A stretch of DNA of 64,000 nucleotides. Origin: Cadophora sp. MPI-SDFR-AT-0126 (taxonomy: Eukaryota > Ascomycota > Leotiomycetes > Helotiales > Ploettnerulaceae). This document shows positions 47,492-58,817 of the stretch, one piece after another. Made by a program: the position numbers and the translations under genes. Location of the stretch: assembly GCA_020747065.1 (NCBI GenBank), contig JAGMVK010000010.1, forward strand, positions 1,798,001 through 1,862,000. The letters are read 5' to 3'. The notes beneath the pieces were generated by a model that ran no database searches, had not been told where the DNA came from, and saw only the letters and a list, made by a program, of their open reading frames with translations. The first letter of the stretch is position 1. Each line of letters begins with the position of its first letter.

Positions 47492-49170
47492 TCATGATAT
47501 AGTATGAACTTTCCCACTATTGGCCCAGAGATTCCTCGCAATCTCAAACCCACTCGAATCAGCCACGCGATTCATCATCTCCCCAAGCCATTTCCTCTCT
47601 CGGTTAGCAGGCTCAAACACTTGACACGCAACCGTGAGAGGAAACAGCAGAAAGAATCCACCAGCACTCTTCCTCTCCTCATCCAAATGATACTCCACCG
47701 TCCTACATATCTCAGTGGCTATCGCCTTGCCATTCGGCGCTGCGCGGGGTGCATACAAAGGGCCGCACTCCGACCGTCTCGGAATATCCAAGAAGATACA
47801 AGAAGGATCGAAAGCAGGACCGATGACTTGAAAGCCAAGTCTACGGAGTAGAAGTAAGGTTGCGTTGAAGATCGCCGTTTCATTTGCGAGCTTCAAGTTC
47901 TTGAAATGAATGGCCATCGGGAATATCTCTCTGGTCTTTGGACATGAAGCGGGTACTTCCCACCAGGAACCATGGTTCTGCTCCTCCCATCCCGCGCGCC
48001 ACTCATACAGCGTCTTCAGCTCCAACAGTATCTTCCGTGACAACACCGAGTGCTTATCCCTTGCCGTCTCGCCGTCCAAATGGGGATCTTGGAGAAGCCC
48101 AGCAGCGTCTTCCATAAGACCAGGGATATCGCAGAGTATGTCGTGCAGATAATTCAACGTGGTTTTCGATTCGGGATCGAGCTCCCATGGGACGTTCTTC
48201 CAGTCGGCATGCTCCAAGAAACACCTCTTCCTGCTCATGAGACACTCCAGAGCTATGCTCACTCTATTCCCCTCGAGCAGGTGGCGGTCCATGAATCCTT
48301 GGTGTCTCCATGGGCCGCGCATCTCGATCAACCTGGCGACTCCGCCAGCATGCTTCATCCAGCCTGATGTGGACTTGTCGTCATCGATGAACTGTGTCGC
48401 GTCAAGATAAACAAAAAAATAAAAAAATAGTAAAACAACAAATGTAATTTCTGATGATGGTAAATACCTCGTATAGAGCCAAGAGCATCGCGCTCTGCAA
48501 CACAGCCAGCGACCAGGCTTTCTCAACATGTTGGAGCTCGGAACTCAACGCAACAAGCGCCTTTCCGTAAAACATCCGTCCGCGATTCTCAACGTCGCCG
48601 AGACGATGCAGTTTCCCGAAATACATCGCACCGAGAGCGCGTATGCCCATCTGGCCAGACAGCGATGCTCTGTCTTCAGCATGCAGCCTCATCCACGGGA
48701 CAGGAACGAACCCCGAATCCCCTGCGAGGAGATGCGAGAGGGTGAATGAGGTACAGATATTGTCCTCGAAGCCTTGGAAGCTCAAGTCGGAGGGAATACT
48801 CATCTCCTTCCTTCTCGCTGCCGAAATCGCAACCTCAGTTGAAGTTGGCAGAGCAGTGTTCGTCCTTCCCGACTCGAGCGGATCCGAGATAATCCCAGGA
48901 ACCTCCTTCGTCTTCCTGACGGATCGTTTCGTCCTCGCATTCTCATCTACGAATCGATGAACAGGCGCATAGCCTTCGCAGTTGTAGTTTGCTTTCTCGC
49001 AGCGTACACAAAGTGGATGTCGTTCATCGCATTTCACACGTCGTCGTCGACATGTTCGACAGCCTGTCATATATATGGTGTCAGTCAGCACTAAGATTTC
49101 TTGCTTGCTGTAAAGATCAATACTGTTTGTTGCAACACTCACCAGCTGATGCCCCAGGTCCTCGGACCAT
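47492..49170 (-). CDS. Zn(II)2Cys6 transcription factor
   Basis: Three exons (49143-49170, 48468-49063, 47492-48391; introns 79 and 76 bp) give 507 residues. Exon 1 encodes only MVRGPGASA plus the first base of the next Gly codon. The first splice then gives GCRTCRRRRVKCDERHPLC with the six-cysteine zinc cluster near residues 11-38. This short N-terminus directly before GC-TC-R is typical of the family. An apparent longer N-terminus from an upstream TTG is an intron read-through. The rest is a Fungal_trans_2-type regulatory domain (GWMKHAGGVARLIEMRGP motif). Targets are unknown. It lies next to the ENA ATPase in convergent orientation. Confidence 0.85.
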
Positions 49171-49750
49171 CCTTCCAAAAACATAACAGATTATTGCGAG
49201 ATGCGTTACGCGTTCGACTCCAGACGGTCGGTTGTTTTCGAGGATTGATTTTCCGTCTTCGCATCCATCTCCTGTTCGTATCTTTGGTTCTAGAAGCGTT
49301 TTACGTGATGGTACACTAGCACATGTCGAGTATCCCGCATTGGGGATTCCCACAACGGGAAGGAATCTCACACTAGCAGCTGCCAGTCGATGCATGGCGT
49401 CAGCGATCATTGCTGATCGTGCAATGATGTCCAATCAGATCCGTGCGATCGAGGCTTAGTTTAAGCTTGTGTTGATCTACCGCCTCGGCGTTGAAGATCA
49501 CTACTCTGCATTTGGAAATGGTGCTGTGATCTTTCAGCCCTAGGGATATTTGAGGATTGGTGGTTCCTGGTGCTACAAAGGGGGCAGAAGCTATTCTTCA
49601 ACTTCGGATTCTTTACATCCAAAGCTTGTAAAAAGACTGCTGTCCACAACATTTCTCGCTTCACTCTAAACGTCGCGAACCTCCGAACAAACAATCCGAA
49701 TTACCCTAAAAAAATTTAAAAGTACAAAAGAATCATTCTGGCGATCAGAG
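49171..49750. other. Promoter region of the Zn2Cys6 gene
   Basis: Intergenic DNA between the minus-strand regulator and the start of the decayed gene. Small frames on both strands are unsupported. Confidence 0.4.
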
Positions 49751-50984
49751 ATGCACGACCATCAGCAAAAACAGGAGGAGCTGCTTCCACCATACCTCGC
49801 CAGCGACGCAGGTCAGATACCTCGAAGCTCTGGGCATCATCCCACGCCATCGAACGTGGCAGAGGCGAGTGCAATTCAGACAAACGGGGATTCAAAAACG
49901 CCTCTTCGGCCTCAATCTCAAACCAGAGACTTATTAAAGACTGCTTTCGAATCAGCTTCGGCTCAGGATAGGGTTCAGCAAACTTCTCAACTGCAATCCG
50001 ACCTTTGCAATTAAACTCCTACACATCATCTGGCACCATTACTCCTCCCTCAGAAGTATCCTAAGACGACTAGCTCCTCTATGGAATCCTAGAATTCGCC
50101 GAAAACCCTCACACCAACCTTCCAAATTCGCCAAGCCCCCTCTCAAAACCCATCGTCCTCCCCAAATCCACGAAGGCCGCACCCAAGCCTTCTTCCGCGC
50201 CTGGGCGCCCGAACTCCAATCCAAAGGAATCACACAATTCCACTTCCTCTCCTTCATCGACAATCTCAACATCGTAGCAACCAAAAACCCACCCCTAAAA
50301 TCGTCGACCTAGCAGGTGATGTTATCTCCTTAGTCCCCCACGCCTGGTTCAACGTCGCCGGTCTCACCGTCTCAATCAGCGCAAAGCTCATCGCAGCAGC
50401 TGTATCCAAGGGACGAACAGAGCTCTATCTCCGCGAAGTCAATAAAACGCTCTTCGGGCCATGGGTTATGAAAGTCAGTAACGCGTCTAACTCGCGACGC
50501 GGGAGATTCTAAAATTGCCAGCGCGCCGTTGAATGATGGGAATTTTTACATTAGTACGGCTGAGAGGGCGCTGAGGGCTGTGGCGCCGTATAGGGCGCGT
50601 CTTGAAGTTGATGCACTTCCGCCGCTGAGTGAGTAGACTATGGTGTTGGCGAGGGTTGGGGCGAAGTAAGTTGCGGCGAAGGAGAGGAGGGATCATAGGA
50701 GGGTTGTGAGGGGGAGGGATAGGGCTGTGCGGAATGCGGAGAAGAGGGAGAGGAGGTGGGAGAGGAAGAGGAAGAGGGAGAGGGAGAGGAAGGGGGCGGA
50801 GGAGGAGGCTGGCGAGAGTGAGAGTGAAGATGGTGGGAATAGTTCGAGTAGTAGTGAGAGTGGGGATGAGAGGGATGTTAAGCGGATGAGGTCAAAGGAT
50901 TTGGATGGGAATGTTAAATTGAGGAAGGATAAGGAGGTGAAGAGAGCGAGGAAGCTGTTGTGGATTGTGATAGAGAATATTTAG
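49751..50984 (+). pseudogene. Decayed gene of a fungal family of unknown function
   Basis: The fragments together resemble a widespread Pezizomycotina family of unknown function: an N-terminal LLPPYL motif; the core segment GRTQAFFRAWAPELQSKGI, FHFLSFIDNLNIVAT and AAVSKGRTELYLREVNK; and a basic/acidic coiled tail ending in ARKLLWIVIEN. The reading frame is broken. A shift occurs near 50012. Another lies in the A-run at about 50296-50299 (AAAA), where one base is missing for the core to continue. A third is near 50475-50490. TAG (50634) and TAA (50667) interrupt the tail frame. Introns cannot explain the last two stops. It is probably a pseudogene. Assembly error could account for the A-run but not for all defects. 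Confidence 0.6.
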
Positions 50985-51299
50985 ATTCTGTAGATACGTC
51001 AGTTCTGGTCTTGTGGAATGTATAATCACATCAACGTCTGCTTACCAGCATTCAAATGTTACGGCAAAAATCGTTACTACTAGTTCTATTCTCATGTGTA
51101 AATGTAACAGAAATCTGATTGTTGGCGGCTGTTTAAGACCTGAACTTCTTGAAGTGATACAGACGTCTCTCGATTGACCCCGCTTGACCGCCGTTCTCAT
51201 GCACTCAACGACACCACCGTTTGAGAATGAGCGTTGACTTCGAACACATCATTAGTATTATCATTATATCTATATACACGTACTTTTAAGGCCCTCATG
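50985..51299. other. Intergenic region, 315 bp
   Basis: Between the decayed gene and the 3' end of the epimerase gene. I see nothing specific in it. Confidence 0.4.
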
Positions 51300-52739
51300 T
51301 TATGCATCTACTTTTAACTCTGCCATCGGTGTCGACATTTGCTTCACAGGCTCCTCCATCTGGTTCTGCTCCACAGACATGAAATTCCACACATCTCTCG
51401 CCGAATCATCCAAGCTCTTTACAGTACTCCACCCCAACTCCTCTTTCGCCCTCGTCACCTCCGCGACGCAGAATCCAACATCGCCATCTCTCCTTCCCAC
51501 CCTTTCAGCCGGAATCTTCATCTCAGACACCTTCTCCAAACTACCCAGCACCTCGACCACCGAATGGCCCTGCCCACTCCCCAGATTGAACGTCCGGAAC
51601 GAGCCCTGGATCTTACCCCCAATAGCCGCAGCCAGGGCAGAGATGTGTCCTCGCGCGAGGTCCACAACGTGGATGAAATCTCGCACGGCTGTCCCGTCCG
51701 TGGTGTCCCAATCTGTGCCGAAGATCTTGAGAGCAGGCGACTTTCCTCTCATGACGTTGGCGATGACGGGGATGAGGTTGGTTGGTTTCTGGCGGGGGTC
51801 GTCGCCCAGTAGGCCGCTCTCGTGGCAGCCGACTGGGTTGAAGTAGCGGAGTGCGGCTATTGACCATGAAGGATCCGCGGTGGCAATGTCTGAGAGGATG
51901 GCTTCGGCCATCCATTTTGTGCGGCCGTATGGTGATGTGAGGCCGGAGACTCCTGGGGGTGTCACTGATGTTCTTCCGGTCGAGTCGGTTGTTGTGATGG
52001 GTTGATGGCTGCAGTGCTCTTCTTTTAGGGGAACGCCGTTGTTGGCTGCTGAGCCGTAGACGGTAGCTGAAGATGAGAATACGAAAGTCTTGATTCCGAA
52101 CTCCTCGAGAGTAGATGTGAACTCGATGAGCCCACTGATGTTGTTGGAGTAGTATCTGAGTGGTTGGCGAATGGACTCCTCGACTGATTTGAAGGCTGCG
52201 AAATGAATGACACCCGCAATTCTCGATTTCGGTGGCCCCTGATCCAGGCTCCAAGGCGATGGCAGAGCATATTGCGAAAGTATAGACTTGACCACCGGAC
52301 TTCTATAGTCTGTCTCGTGGAATTTGAGAGATGGCATTGGTCTTTTCTGGGTAGCGAAGTACTCGTTTGCTAGTGTTTGGATCCGGTGCAACACAGTAAG
52401 ATATGCGTTGCTCAGATCGTCCAAAATGATTACATTATAATCTGCTTTCAAGAGTTCGAGGACTGTATGGCTTCCGATGTAGCCAAGACCGCCTACTACC
52501 AGAATATATGATTCTGTGCTTGCAGCATCGAGTGGGAGAGTAGTCTCATCGACAGTATCGTTGGTGATAGCCGTATCAACCGAGCTAGCGAGACTCAATG
52601 GTGAAAGAGGAGATGCCGGAGAAGATGGCGAGGAAACCTCAAGGTGTGGATGTGACATGGTGAGGATATCTCTGGTATGAATTTCTTTCTGACTTGATGA
52701 AAGAGTCTCAAGCGCAAGATCTGATGTGGAAGAAGGCAT
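51300..52739 (-). CDS. uge3: UDP-glucose/UDP-GalNAc 4-epimerase, Uge3-like
   Basis: Single exon, 479 residues from the ATG at 52739. The frame runs upstream to a TTG at 52859, which is not used here. A Ser/Thr/Pro-rich extension of about 76 residues precedes the Rossmann motif GGLGYIGSH (from G83). The SDR catalytic residues are visible in SSSATVYG (S223/S224) and SPYGRTK (Y271, K275). GalE-type enzymes interconvert UDP-Glc/UDP-Gal and, in the Uge3 type, UDP-GlcNAc/UDP-GalNAc, supplying galactosaminogalactan synthesis. The N-terminal extension and the neighbours (deacetylase and giant membrane protein) favour the Uge3 role over the housekeeping Gal10 epimerase. The paralogue assignment is inferred. 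Confidence 0.85.
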   Translation of the reverse strand: MPSSTSDLALETLSSSQKEIHTRDILTMSHPHLEVSSPSSPASPLSPLSLASSVDTAITNDTVDETTLPLDAASTESYILVVGGLGYIGSHTVLELLKADYNVIILDDLSNAYLTVLHRIQTLANEYFATQKRPMPSLKFHETDYRSPVVKSILSQYALPSPWSLDQGPPKSRIAGVIHFAAFKSVEESIRQPLRYYSNNISGLIEFTSTLEEFGIKTFVFSSSATVYGSAANNGVPLKEEHCSHQPITTTDSTGRTSVTPPGVSGLTSPYGRTKWMAEAILSDIATADPSWSIAALRYFNPVGCHESGLLGDDPRQKPTNLIPVIANVMRGKSPALKIFGTDWDTTDGTAVRDFIHVVDLARGHISALAAAIGGKIQGSFRTFNLGSGQGHSVVEVLGSLEKVSEMKIPAERVGRRDGDVGFCVAEVTRAKEELGWSTVKSLDDSARDVWNFMSVEQNQMEEPVKQMSTPMAELKVDA

Positions 52740-54583
52740 TCTGGATGTAGCCGAGCTGTCGTTTATATCTGCCGGTGATATCGACTTTTCTTCAGTGTCC
52801 TTCAAACGTTTCAAACAGAGGACTCGATGTTTTGGTGAAGCTTTGTTTCTCGTATTCAAGCGTCGTATTCAAGCGCCTTGGTAAAAGCTTTCGTCCAGAC
52901 CAACTTCGAGCGAGCGTAACAGAATCCAACAAGTCGTTTCAAGTACAGAGACCCTGGCTGTGAAGGTCCCAAGCACACCTTATACTCTCGGAAACGGCCG
53001 CATCGTCCATTTCGAGATACAAGGCTTGTCAAGAGCTGCTTTCGCTACTCGGCAAAAGCAGTTGGCATAAGGGGCCCCATCTTGCTGACGGACTGGATCT
53101 GGCTCAAGGAAGAGGACCCACCTCAGGGGTCGAAGGGCTTTTCAAGAGCCTTCCGGAAAGGCGGAGACCACCATATGGTGGATCATTTATCCAGGCCCCG
53201 GTGAGTTGGCCTTGGGTCCTTGATCCGGAAGGCGGACTCTCATCACCGTCTGAGGTAGCAAGATGCGGCGAACATCGCGAGGTGGATTCTGTGATTCCAC
53301 TTTAGAGATTGATTTCTCAGCTTTGCACCGATATGGCGTGCTGAGCAAGGATAGAGCCAGATGAACTTGCCTGACTTATCGCCATTCGATGCGTCCTTGA
53401 GATCTTGGGATGATTAGATATCGCCGTCCACTTTCTTTCTCGTCGCCGGAGACCTCTCCATGGTCCATGCTGAGGAAGGTTTGCTCTCACGTAGTCTGTG
53501 CGAAGTAAACTCGCACCACTGCATCCCACCGGACATCTCGCACTCAGTTCAAGCAAACACACGGGAAGATACTTCCTGAATTGTTTCTTGGGAGCATCCA
53601 GGCTCTCGTCACAAAAGTCCCGTTTGTCGTGATGTAGAATCAAATTGGCTAGCGGCTCACGATGAGGGTCAAAGTGTAAGCCACTTCTCAGGGGCAGCGC
53701 CTTGGCATTTGTACAAGTGCTTTTCTTAAGGCCGCAAAAACTGGGAACAAACCAGTCCGAGAAACGCTTGGCATACCCGTTTCGAGTGCTGGACACCGTC
53801 CCATCCCGCTGAAGAAATCTTCGGCAAAACTTCGAAACAACTCTAACCCCGCTGCGCCGCCGCACAGTGTCCACTTGGCTTCTCCCAATCAGGCCATTAG
53901 TAAATTGTAACAAAATTGCATTCTTCCCAAACGGATATGAAGACTCGTCATATCGACCTGGGGCTGCTTCTAAAACGGGATATCTGTGGGGTACATATGT
54001 GCATGACGCCCCTGCCGTGTCGTTCGGGCTTTCGGGAAAAGTCTCAGCCAACAGAGCAACGACGACGCCGGAGACTTATGCCGTTCGAGCCCTGTCGGTC
54101 CCCTGTTCCTGGTTGAAAAACTCTGACTTTTGACCCCTTGGCTGCAAGTGCATGCAGACGGGGCCGATGCAGCATGGACAGGCCTGGATGAGGCGGCGAC
54201 AACAAGTGGTCCTCTTGGGTAGGGGAGGTGAACCTGTCAAAGCGAAAGGCTACAGCGCTAATTCTCAGGGCATCTTGCCTATGAATCCACAACTATACAA
54301 TTCGATAGGCTGTTCTCGTGGCGTGATAGCGAGTCAGGATTGCAAAGCGAACAGCCACCGGCGCTCGCTAGACGACTAAATATTGTACCCTCCGTACAAC
54401 TTCGATACCGAGCGTCTTGCCCCTTTTCATAAACGGCAGGTCACAATGGAGGGATGAGGTGATTCACTGAAGTCACAAAACTACTCTGTGCATGTGAAGT
54501 CAAACAACCCTGTGTGGTGTATTATGTTTGTTTTCTATATTTAACATATGTGTTTTCTAGCGCTAAACTTCCGGGCGTCATAC
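52740..54583. other. Gap between epimerase and deacetylase genes, 1.8 kb
   Basis: In A. fumigatus the corresponding interval holds sph3 and ega3. Here I find no GH135 or GH114 motifs on either strand. One minus-strand open frame (53317-54051, 244 codons) is listed separately. The DNA is GC-balanced and not visibly repetitive. Confidence 0.5.
53317..54051 (-). CDS. Hypothetical orphan ORF in the GAG-type locus
   Basis: An uninterrupted minus-strand frame of 244 codons starting MAETFPESPNDTAG. The product is rich in Arg, Ser and Cys with no signal peptide, membrane span or domain I recognise. There is no similarity I can see to Sph3 or Ega3. Frames of this length are uncommon by chance but occur in GC-balanced DNA. 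It is kept as a weak candidate only because of its position. Confidence 0.22.
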   Translation of the reverse strand: MAETFPESPNDTAGASCTYVPHRYPVLEAAPGRYDESSYPFGKNAILLQFTNGLIGRSQVDTVRRRSGVRVVSKFCRRFLQRDGTVSSTRNGYAKRFSDWFVPSFCGLKKSTCTNAKALPLRSGLHFDPHREPLANLILHHDKRDFCDESLDAPKKQFRKYLPVCLLELSARCPVGCSGASLLRTDYVRANLPQHGPWRGLRRRERKWTAISNHPKISRTHRMAISQASSSGSILAQHAISVQS

Positions 54584-57274
54584 TCAAAGAGTAATCGGCG
54601 TAGCGAGGCGGAGAGTAACTGGGGATCCAGACATGGTCAACCAGATAGTCAAGGGGTCAGAGCCAACCTGTTCAGATCTGCCGACCCTCGATTGAGTAGC
54701 AATGACTGGGCCAGGGAGCGTGACTGGGATCTCAACACCACAAACGTTGTTGGTGGTGGTGACAGTGACGCCGGTAATGGTCTTGGTGGTGTTGGATGAT
54801 CCGTAGACCAGAGCGACGTTTGGTGAACATTGGTCACGGGCCATGCGCGAAGCGAATGAAGCGGCAATATCGTCGTGCTTCAAGGAGATCATGGGCCATT
54901 CGACGAGACGCATCATCTCTTGAGTGATGACCTCAACCCACATCATGAGCAAGGAGTACTTGCCCAAGACACCGTTGACGGCAACCTCCGCAACATCTGC
55001 CCATCTCATATTGGCTTGGTGGAACATGTATCTAGCAAGAGAAGTCAGTCAGAAAGCATCAGGAAACTTGGGGAAGTTACATACGGGTCATGGTGGAGGG
55101 AGAGGAGATGCTTGGTATTGACCTCACGGGCGTTGACCAAGAGATCCTGGATATCTCCAGCACCGGCAGATGTTGCGATCCACTCGGCAACAGTGCAGGC
55201 TGGCAGATCGCAGTTGTAGTAGATAGTGGTAGCCCAACGAGGAGTGATTTGAAATCCAGCATATCCGTTGCCTTCAACAGTGGAGATTAATGGCCAATGT
55301 TCGTGCTCAGAGTTCATGAGCACTGGGCGAGTGTTGTCGCCGACGCCGTTGACAATGCCGTTGTCGACGAATGCTTGGAGAGCATCGCCGTTGTGCATAC
55401 CAGTGATCGCACTGCAAGTCATGTGAGCTTTAATTGTGAGGTACGGCTTTGAACACTTACGGTGGGATAAGACCAGTTCCGGAGAAACGCTGAGCTTTAT
55501 CGATACCAACCTGGGCGAGCCATGCCTGGTTGAAAGAGATCTGTAAAGCACAATTAGTATCGTAACAATGTTATGTAAAATCGACGTTATTACTTCTCTG
55601 CTAGTGTCTGCGTAGGTTGCATTGTTGAGGCCTTCGTGGGAGAAGGTGTGGGTGACATGGGCAAAAGCATCACGATTAGACGGGTTAGTCCACCAGAGGT
55701 TCAGAGCATCAAGCTTAGTGCAAGCCAAGCTCCAAGCATACGTCGCTGGCGAAGATGGCCAGATATCGGTACCAGTGCCCAAAGGCTTCTGGAACTCCAA
55801 CGCAGTATCAATCTGCTCGTCGTATTCAATGGCAGAGTCAGGTTGGCATATGCCAGCGGTATCGTTGCTGATGGCGGCCTGGTCCTGTTAGCCGAAAACT
55901 CAAACAAAATAAGGCATGTGAAGGTGACCCACCTCAATATTTCCATTGCCGTTGTGTCCGACTTCGGTAAAGTATACACTTCCTGCCGGTAATTTGGCGT
56001 TGAGAGCCGCGGACCAGGCAACGTGACCGTCGAGATCAGCCGGGGTGATGCGGAAATCAACATCAGCGGGGCTGTAGAGGGACGTGGCCAGGAACATGTC
56101 GTCAACTAGGAAAGAGGAGTTAGTATAAATAATTATCACATGCTTGCGTATTGGCAATGTAAAAAGTGGACGAAGTCGAATATGTGCATGTGCTTGTTGC
56201 CTTTCAATCAGAGAAATATGTTTCTAGCAAGTATTGGCCGTCTCTTAGGGTCATGAAGGAGAGTTTCGTGTTGGATAGAGTTATGCAGGAATGTATCGGT
56301 CGATGTAGCGATTTATAATTCGCCACATGAGGGGCACTGGATCCTTACCTTGGGTGCTGAAGTAAACTCTTCGGAAACCAGCGTCTGTGAGAATGTCAGC
56401 AAAACGATTTGTTTCAAACCTTCCACCAGAGTCACTTACAAAGACCTCGGGTCATCCATGTGATCCAGGCATGGTCGAGGTAGGTCGAAGTGGGTGACCA
56501 ATCCGAAGCCCAACTGATGAACCAAACCATCTGCTCTCGACCGTCAATATTGTTGATCACAGCCGCGGTTGTGTCTGAAGTGAAAATTCCCGCCGGTTCA
56601 AATTCGGCAATTGTGGTGGCAATGCTGCTGTTGGTGATAGTAGCTGGGTAATGGTACAGTCCTTGGGTAGACATTGTGGCCCCACTAGTTTTGAGGTTAG
56701 CAATGCTATTTGATTTGGGATTGGTTGAACAACATACATCTTCATGCCGGCTTGAGAAAAGCTGCTGGAGTTGCTAATGGAGATGAGTTGCTCAACACCG
56801 CTGTCACAGCAGCCTGGGCTGGTAGTGGAAGCTGGGGTGGTTCCTGGACAGATCAGTTCATTACTCTCTACCAGGTCTTTCATGTGAAGACTCACCGAAT
56901 TGCGCCTCTGGATAGACATCGATACGTGTCATACGGACACCGAAAGAAGTTTGGTAGGCGAAAAGGGCGTTCCATTGATCGGTGGTGAGTGCGCTGGAAT
57001 AGAGGCCACCATCATATTCGTAAGAAACCTCGCTCAAAACAACGATTCCTCCAAAGTTTCCGTCGCCGCTTGCAGTGCTGAGCTCGGGGAGGGCAGCTCC
57101 AGTCGATGGCACCGTCAGGAGCTGGTATGGGATTCCGTAGGCGGTCAAACCAGAAGTTGCCGAGTAGGAAGTGGTCGCATCTTTGGCAATGACCAAAACA
57201 GTGCTCTGAACGCTGAAAGCAAAAACAGTATTAGATAGGAGTAGCGCCGAAGCGGAAAGAACGTGGAACAGCAT
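54584..57274 (-). CDS. agd3: Agd3-like extracellular polysaccharide deacetylase (CE18)
   Basis: Nine minus-strand exons: 56896-57274, 56738-56843, 56440-56684, 56349-56384, 55933-56105, 55594-55884, 55461-55540, 55085-55411 and 54584-55031. They are all in phase and give 694 residues. Introns are 48-53 bp except a 243-bp fourth and a 55-bp third. A signal peptide (MLFHVLSASALLLSNTVFA) is followed by a beta-rich domain (STVLVIAKDATTSY) like the CBM87 part of Agd3, then the deacetylase part. VDDMFL (D257/D258) and HTFSHE (H392, H396) fit the Asp-His-His metal site of NodB-like deacetylases. Agd3 partly deacetylates GalNAc in secreted galactosaminogalactan, making the polymer cationic and adhesive. 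The divergent neighbour is the Gtb3-like gene. Confidence 0.88.
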
Positions 57275-58817
57275 AACGAATGACTGTTGACTCCTCAGAA
57301 GGGAGTTGAAGAACGAAAGTAAGGACGCCGAAGCTGTCTATATCATGGAAAAGCTTTCAGATTTCGAGATGAAAGCTGAAATGCAATAGTCCCAAAGGCT
57401 CAGAAAGTGGGTTGGCGGATCGATCTATTCATCATGGCGTAGCTGATTTGTTGTGGAGAATCATGCTTTGACTAGGATGCTGGTAGGGGACTTGTTCCCT
57501 CCCGCGAATTCTCGTCCGATGATGGAGCATCCTGGGACTTTTCTGGATAAGATTTTGACAGCAAACCCTGCCTGCTCGGTCCCGGTGGAGGGTTTCTGTG
57601 CATGCATGGCACATGAAGAGCACCCCCTGTCCTTGAAACAACTGCAGAGGACGTTGGAAACACTCGATTGCTTGGAGTGGGCCAGTAATACGAGCGCTCG
57701 TTCATTGGTCATCTCTTACTTGATCGTCTAATACGGAGTCTTGTTTCGCTGAACCTGGTTGAATAGGCCTCGCTTAAAGCTAGATGATCATGCAGCTAGC
57801 TTCTAGATGTTTTGTTGTGGATCAAGAACAACACATAGCAATGCGTCCGAAGGACACGACGGAAAGAAGTCTGCCATAACTTAATCATTGTCGTACCGGG
57901 TGGTTTAGAAGCATGACAAGAAAAATCGCCCAATTCTCAATCTCTAAACCGTGCACCTCTTAACCGAACAGGGGAATGATCTGAAAAGGGGCTGTTATGG
58001 TCTGAAGCAGCTTAGCGCGTGTGCACTTAAGCGAGCACATTTTCTCCCTGCTGCTGCCGAGCCGGACTCTACTGCACGCACAACCTTTTCTTCACGAGTC
58101 ACAACAACGATGCCGCTTCTCCTTTCCACCAACGACAGGGACGATGGCCTGATGCACGGTGAGCCAAGTGTCGTGCCTGACTGGCTTCAACAACCCTACA
58201 GATTGACAACTGGCACTTGCGTGGGGTCGTTCTGCTGGCCTCCTCGTACCTTTCGTACCCGGCTTCACATAAAGTATCAAGTTGAATGGACGAGGTTGTC
58301 TTATCTGCCTCCTTAGCTACTCAGCCACAACTCTGGGGACGAGTCCGTTTGAGATTTAGGCCAGGTCTAAGATCTAAGCGTCCAGTATCTTAAAATATCT
58401 AGCCGCGCCCATTGGCTGCGCCTAAATACGATGAGCATCGCTCCGCATCCCATGTGCATGGTCCGTGGCACCAGGCAAAACTCTGACCGAGTGGACTGTG
58501 GATCAACAGATACAACTCTTTTCGGGGATGGGGCCGTTGGCTCCAGTTTGAAGAACAATGGGTCATGAGGCGGGAGAGAGCCATGGCATTTTCGAAGTTG
58601 GGATCAGGCCCCACCACTGGTGGCACATCCTGGACCGACAGTTGATGTCAGTCAACTTTCTTTCTTTCGCTGCACAACATCATTCTCAGTATTGTACAAG
58701 GCGTCACTTTATGGACGTTCAGCTGTTTCCTGTCATTCGTTCTTGCGTTTGTTTGTTCTGAGCGGTCGTTACTTTTGTGTCTATTACTTTCTTTTCCTTC
58801 CACCTGACGTTTGAATC
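57275..58817. promoter_or_regulatory. Divergent promoter between agd3-like and gtb3-like genes
   Basis: 1.5 kb between two genes transcribed away from each other. No gene is supported. Small overlapping frames at 57430-57730 (both strands) have no domain. The 100 bases before 58818 are pyrimidine-rich, as in fungal core promoters. Confidence 0.5.

Noticed and set aside
49064..49184. Longer N-terminus for the second Zn2Cys6 protein by reading through to an upstream TTG
   Set aside because: It reads through a clear GTGAGT...GACAG intron; splicing gives the canonical short N-terminus before GCRTC.
54070..54100. GTTCGAGCC box considered as a tRNA B box
   Set aside because: No matching A box or cloverleaf could be formed upstream.
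53000..54500. Remnants of Sph3 or Ega3 between epimerase and deacetylase
   Set aside because: No recognisable fragments of either family on reading both strands, though a profile search could be more sensitive.
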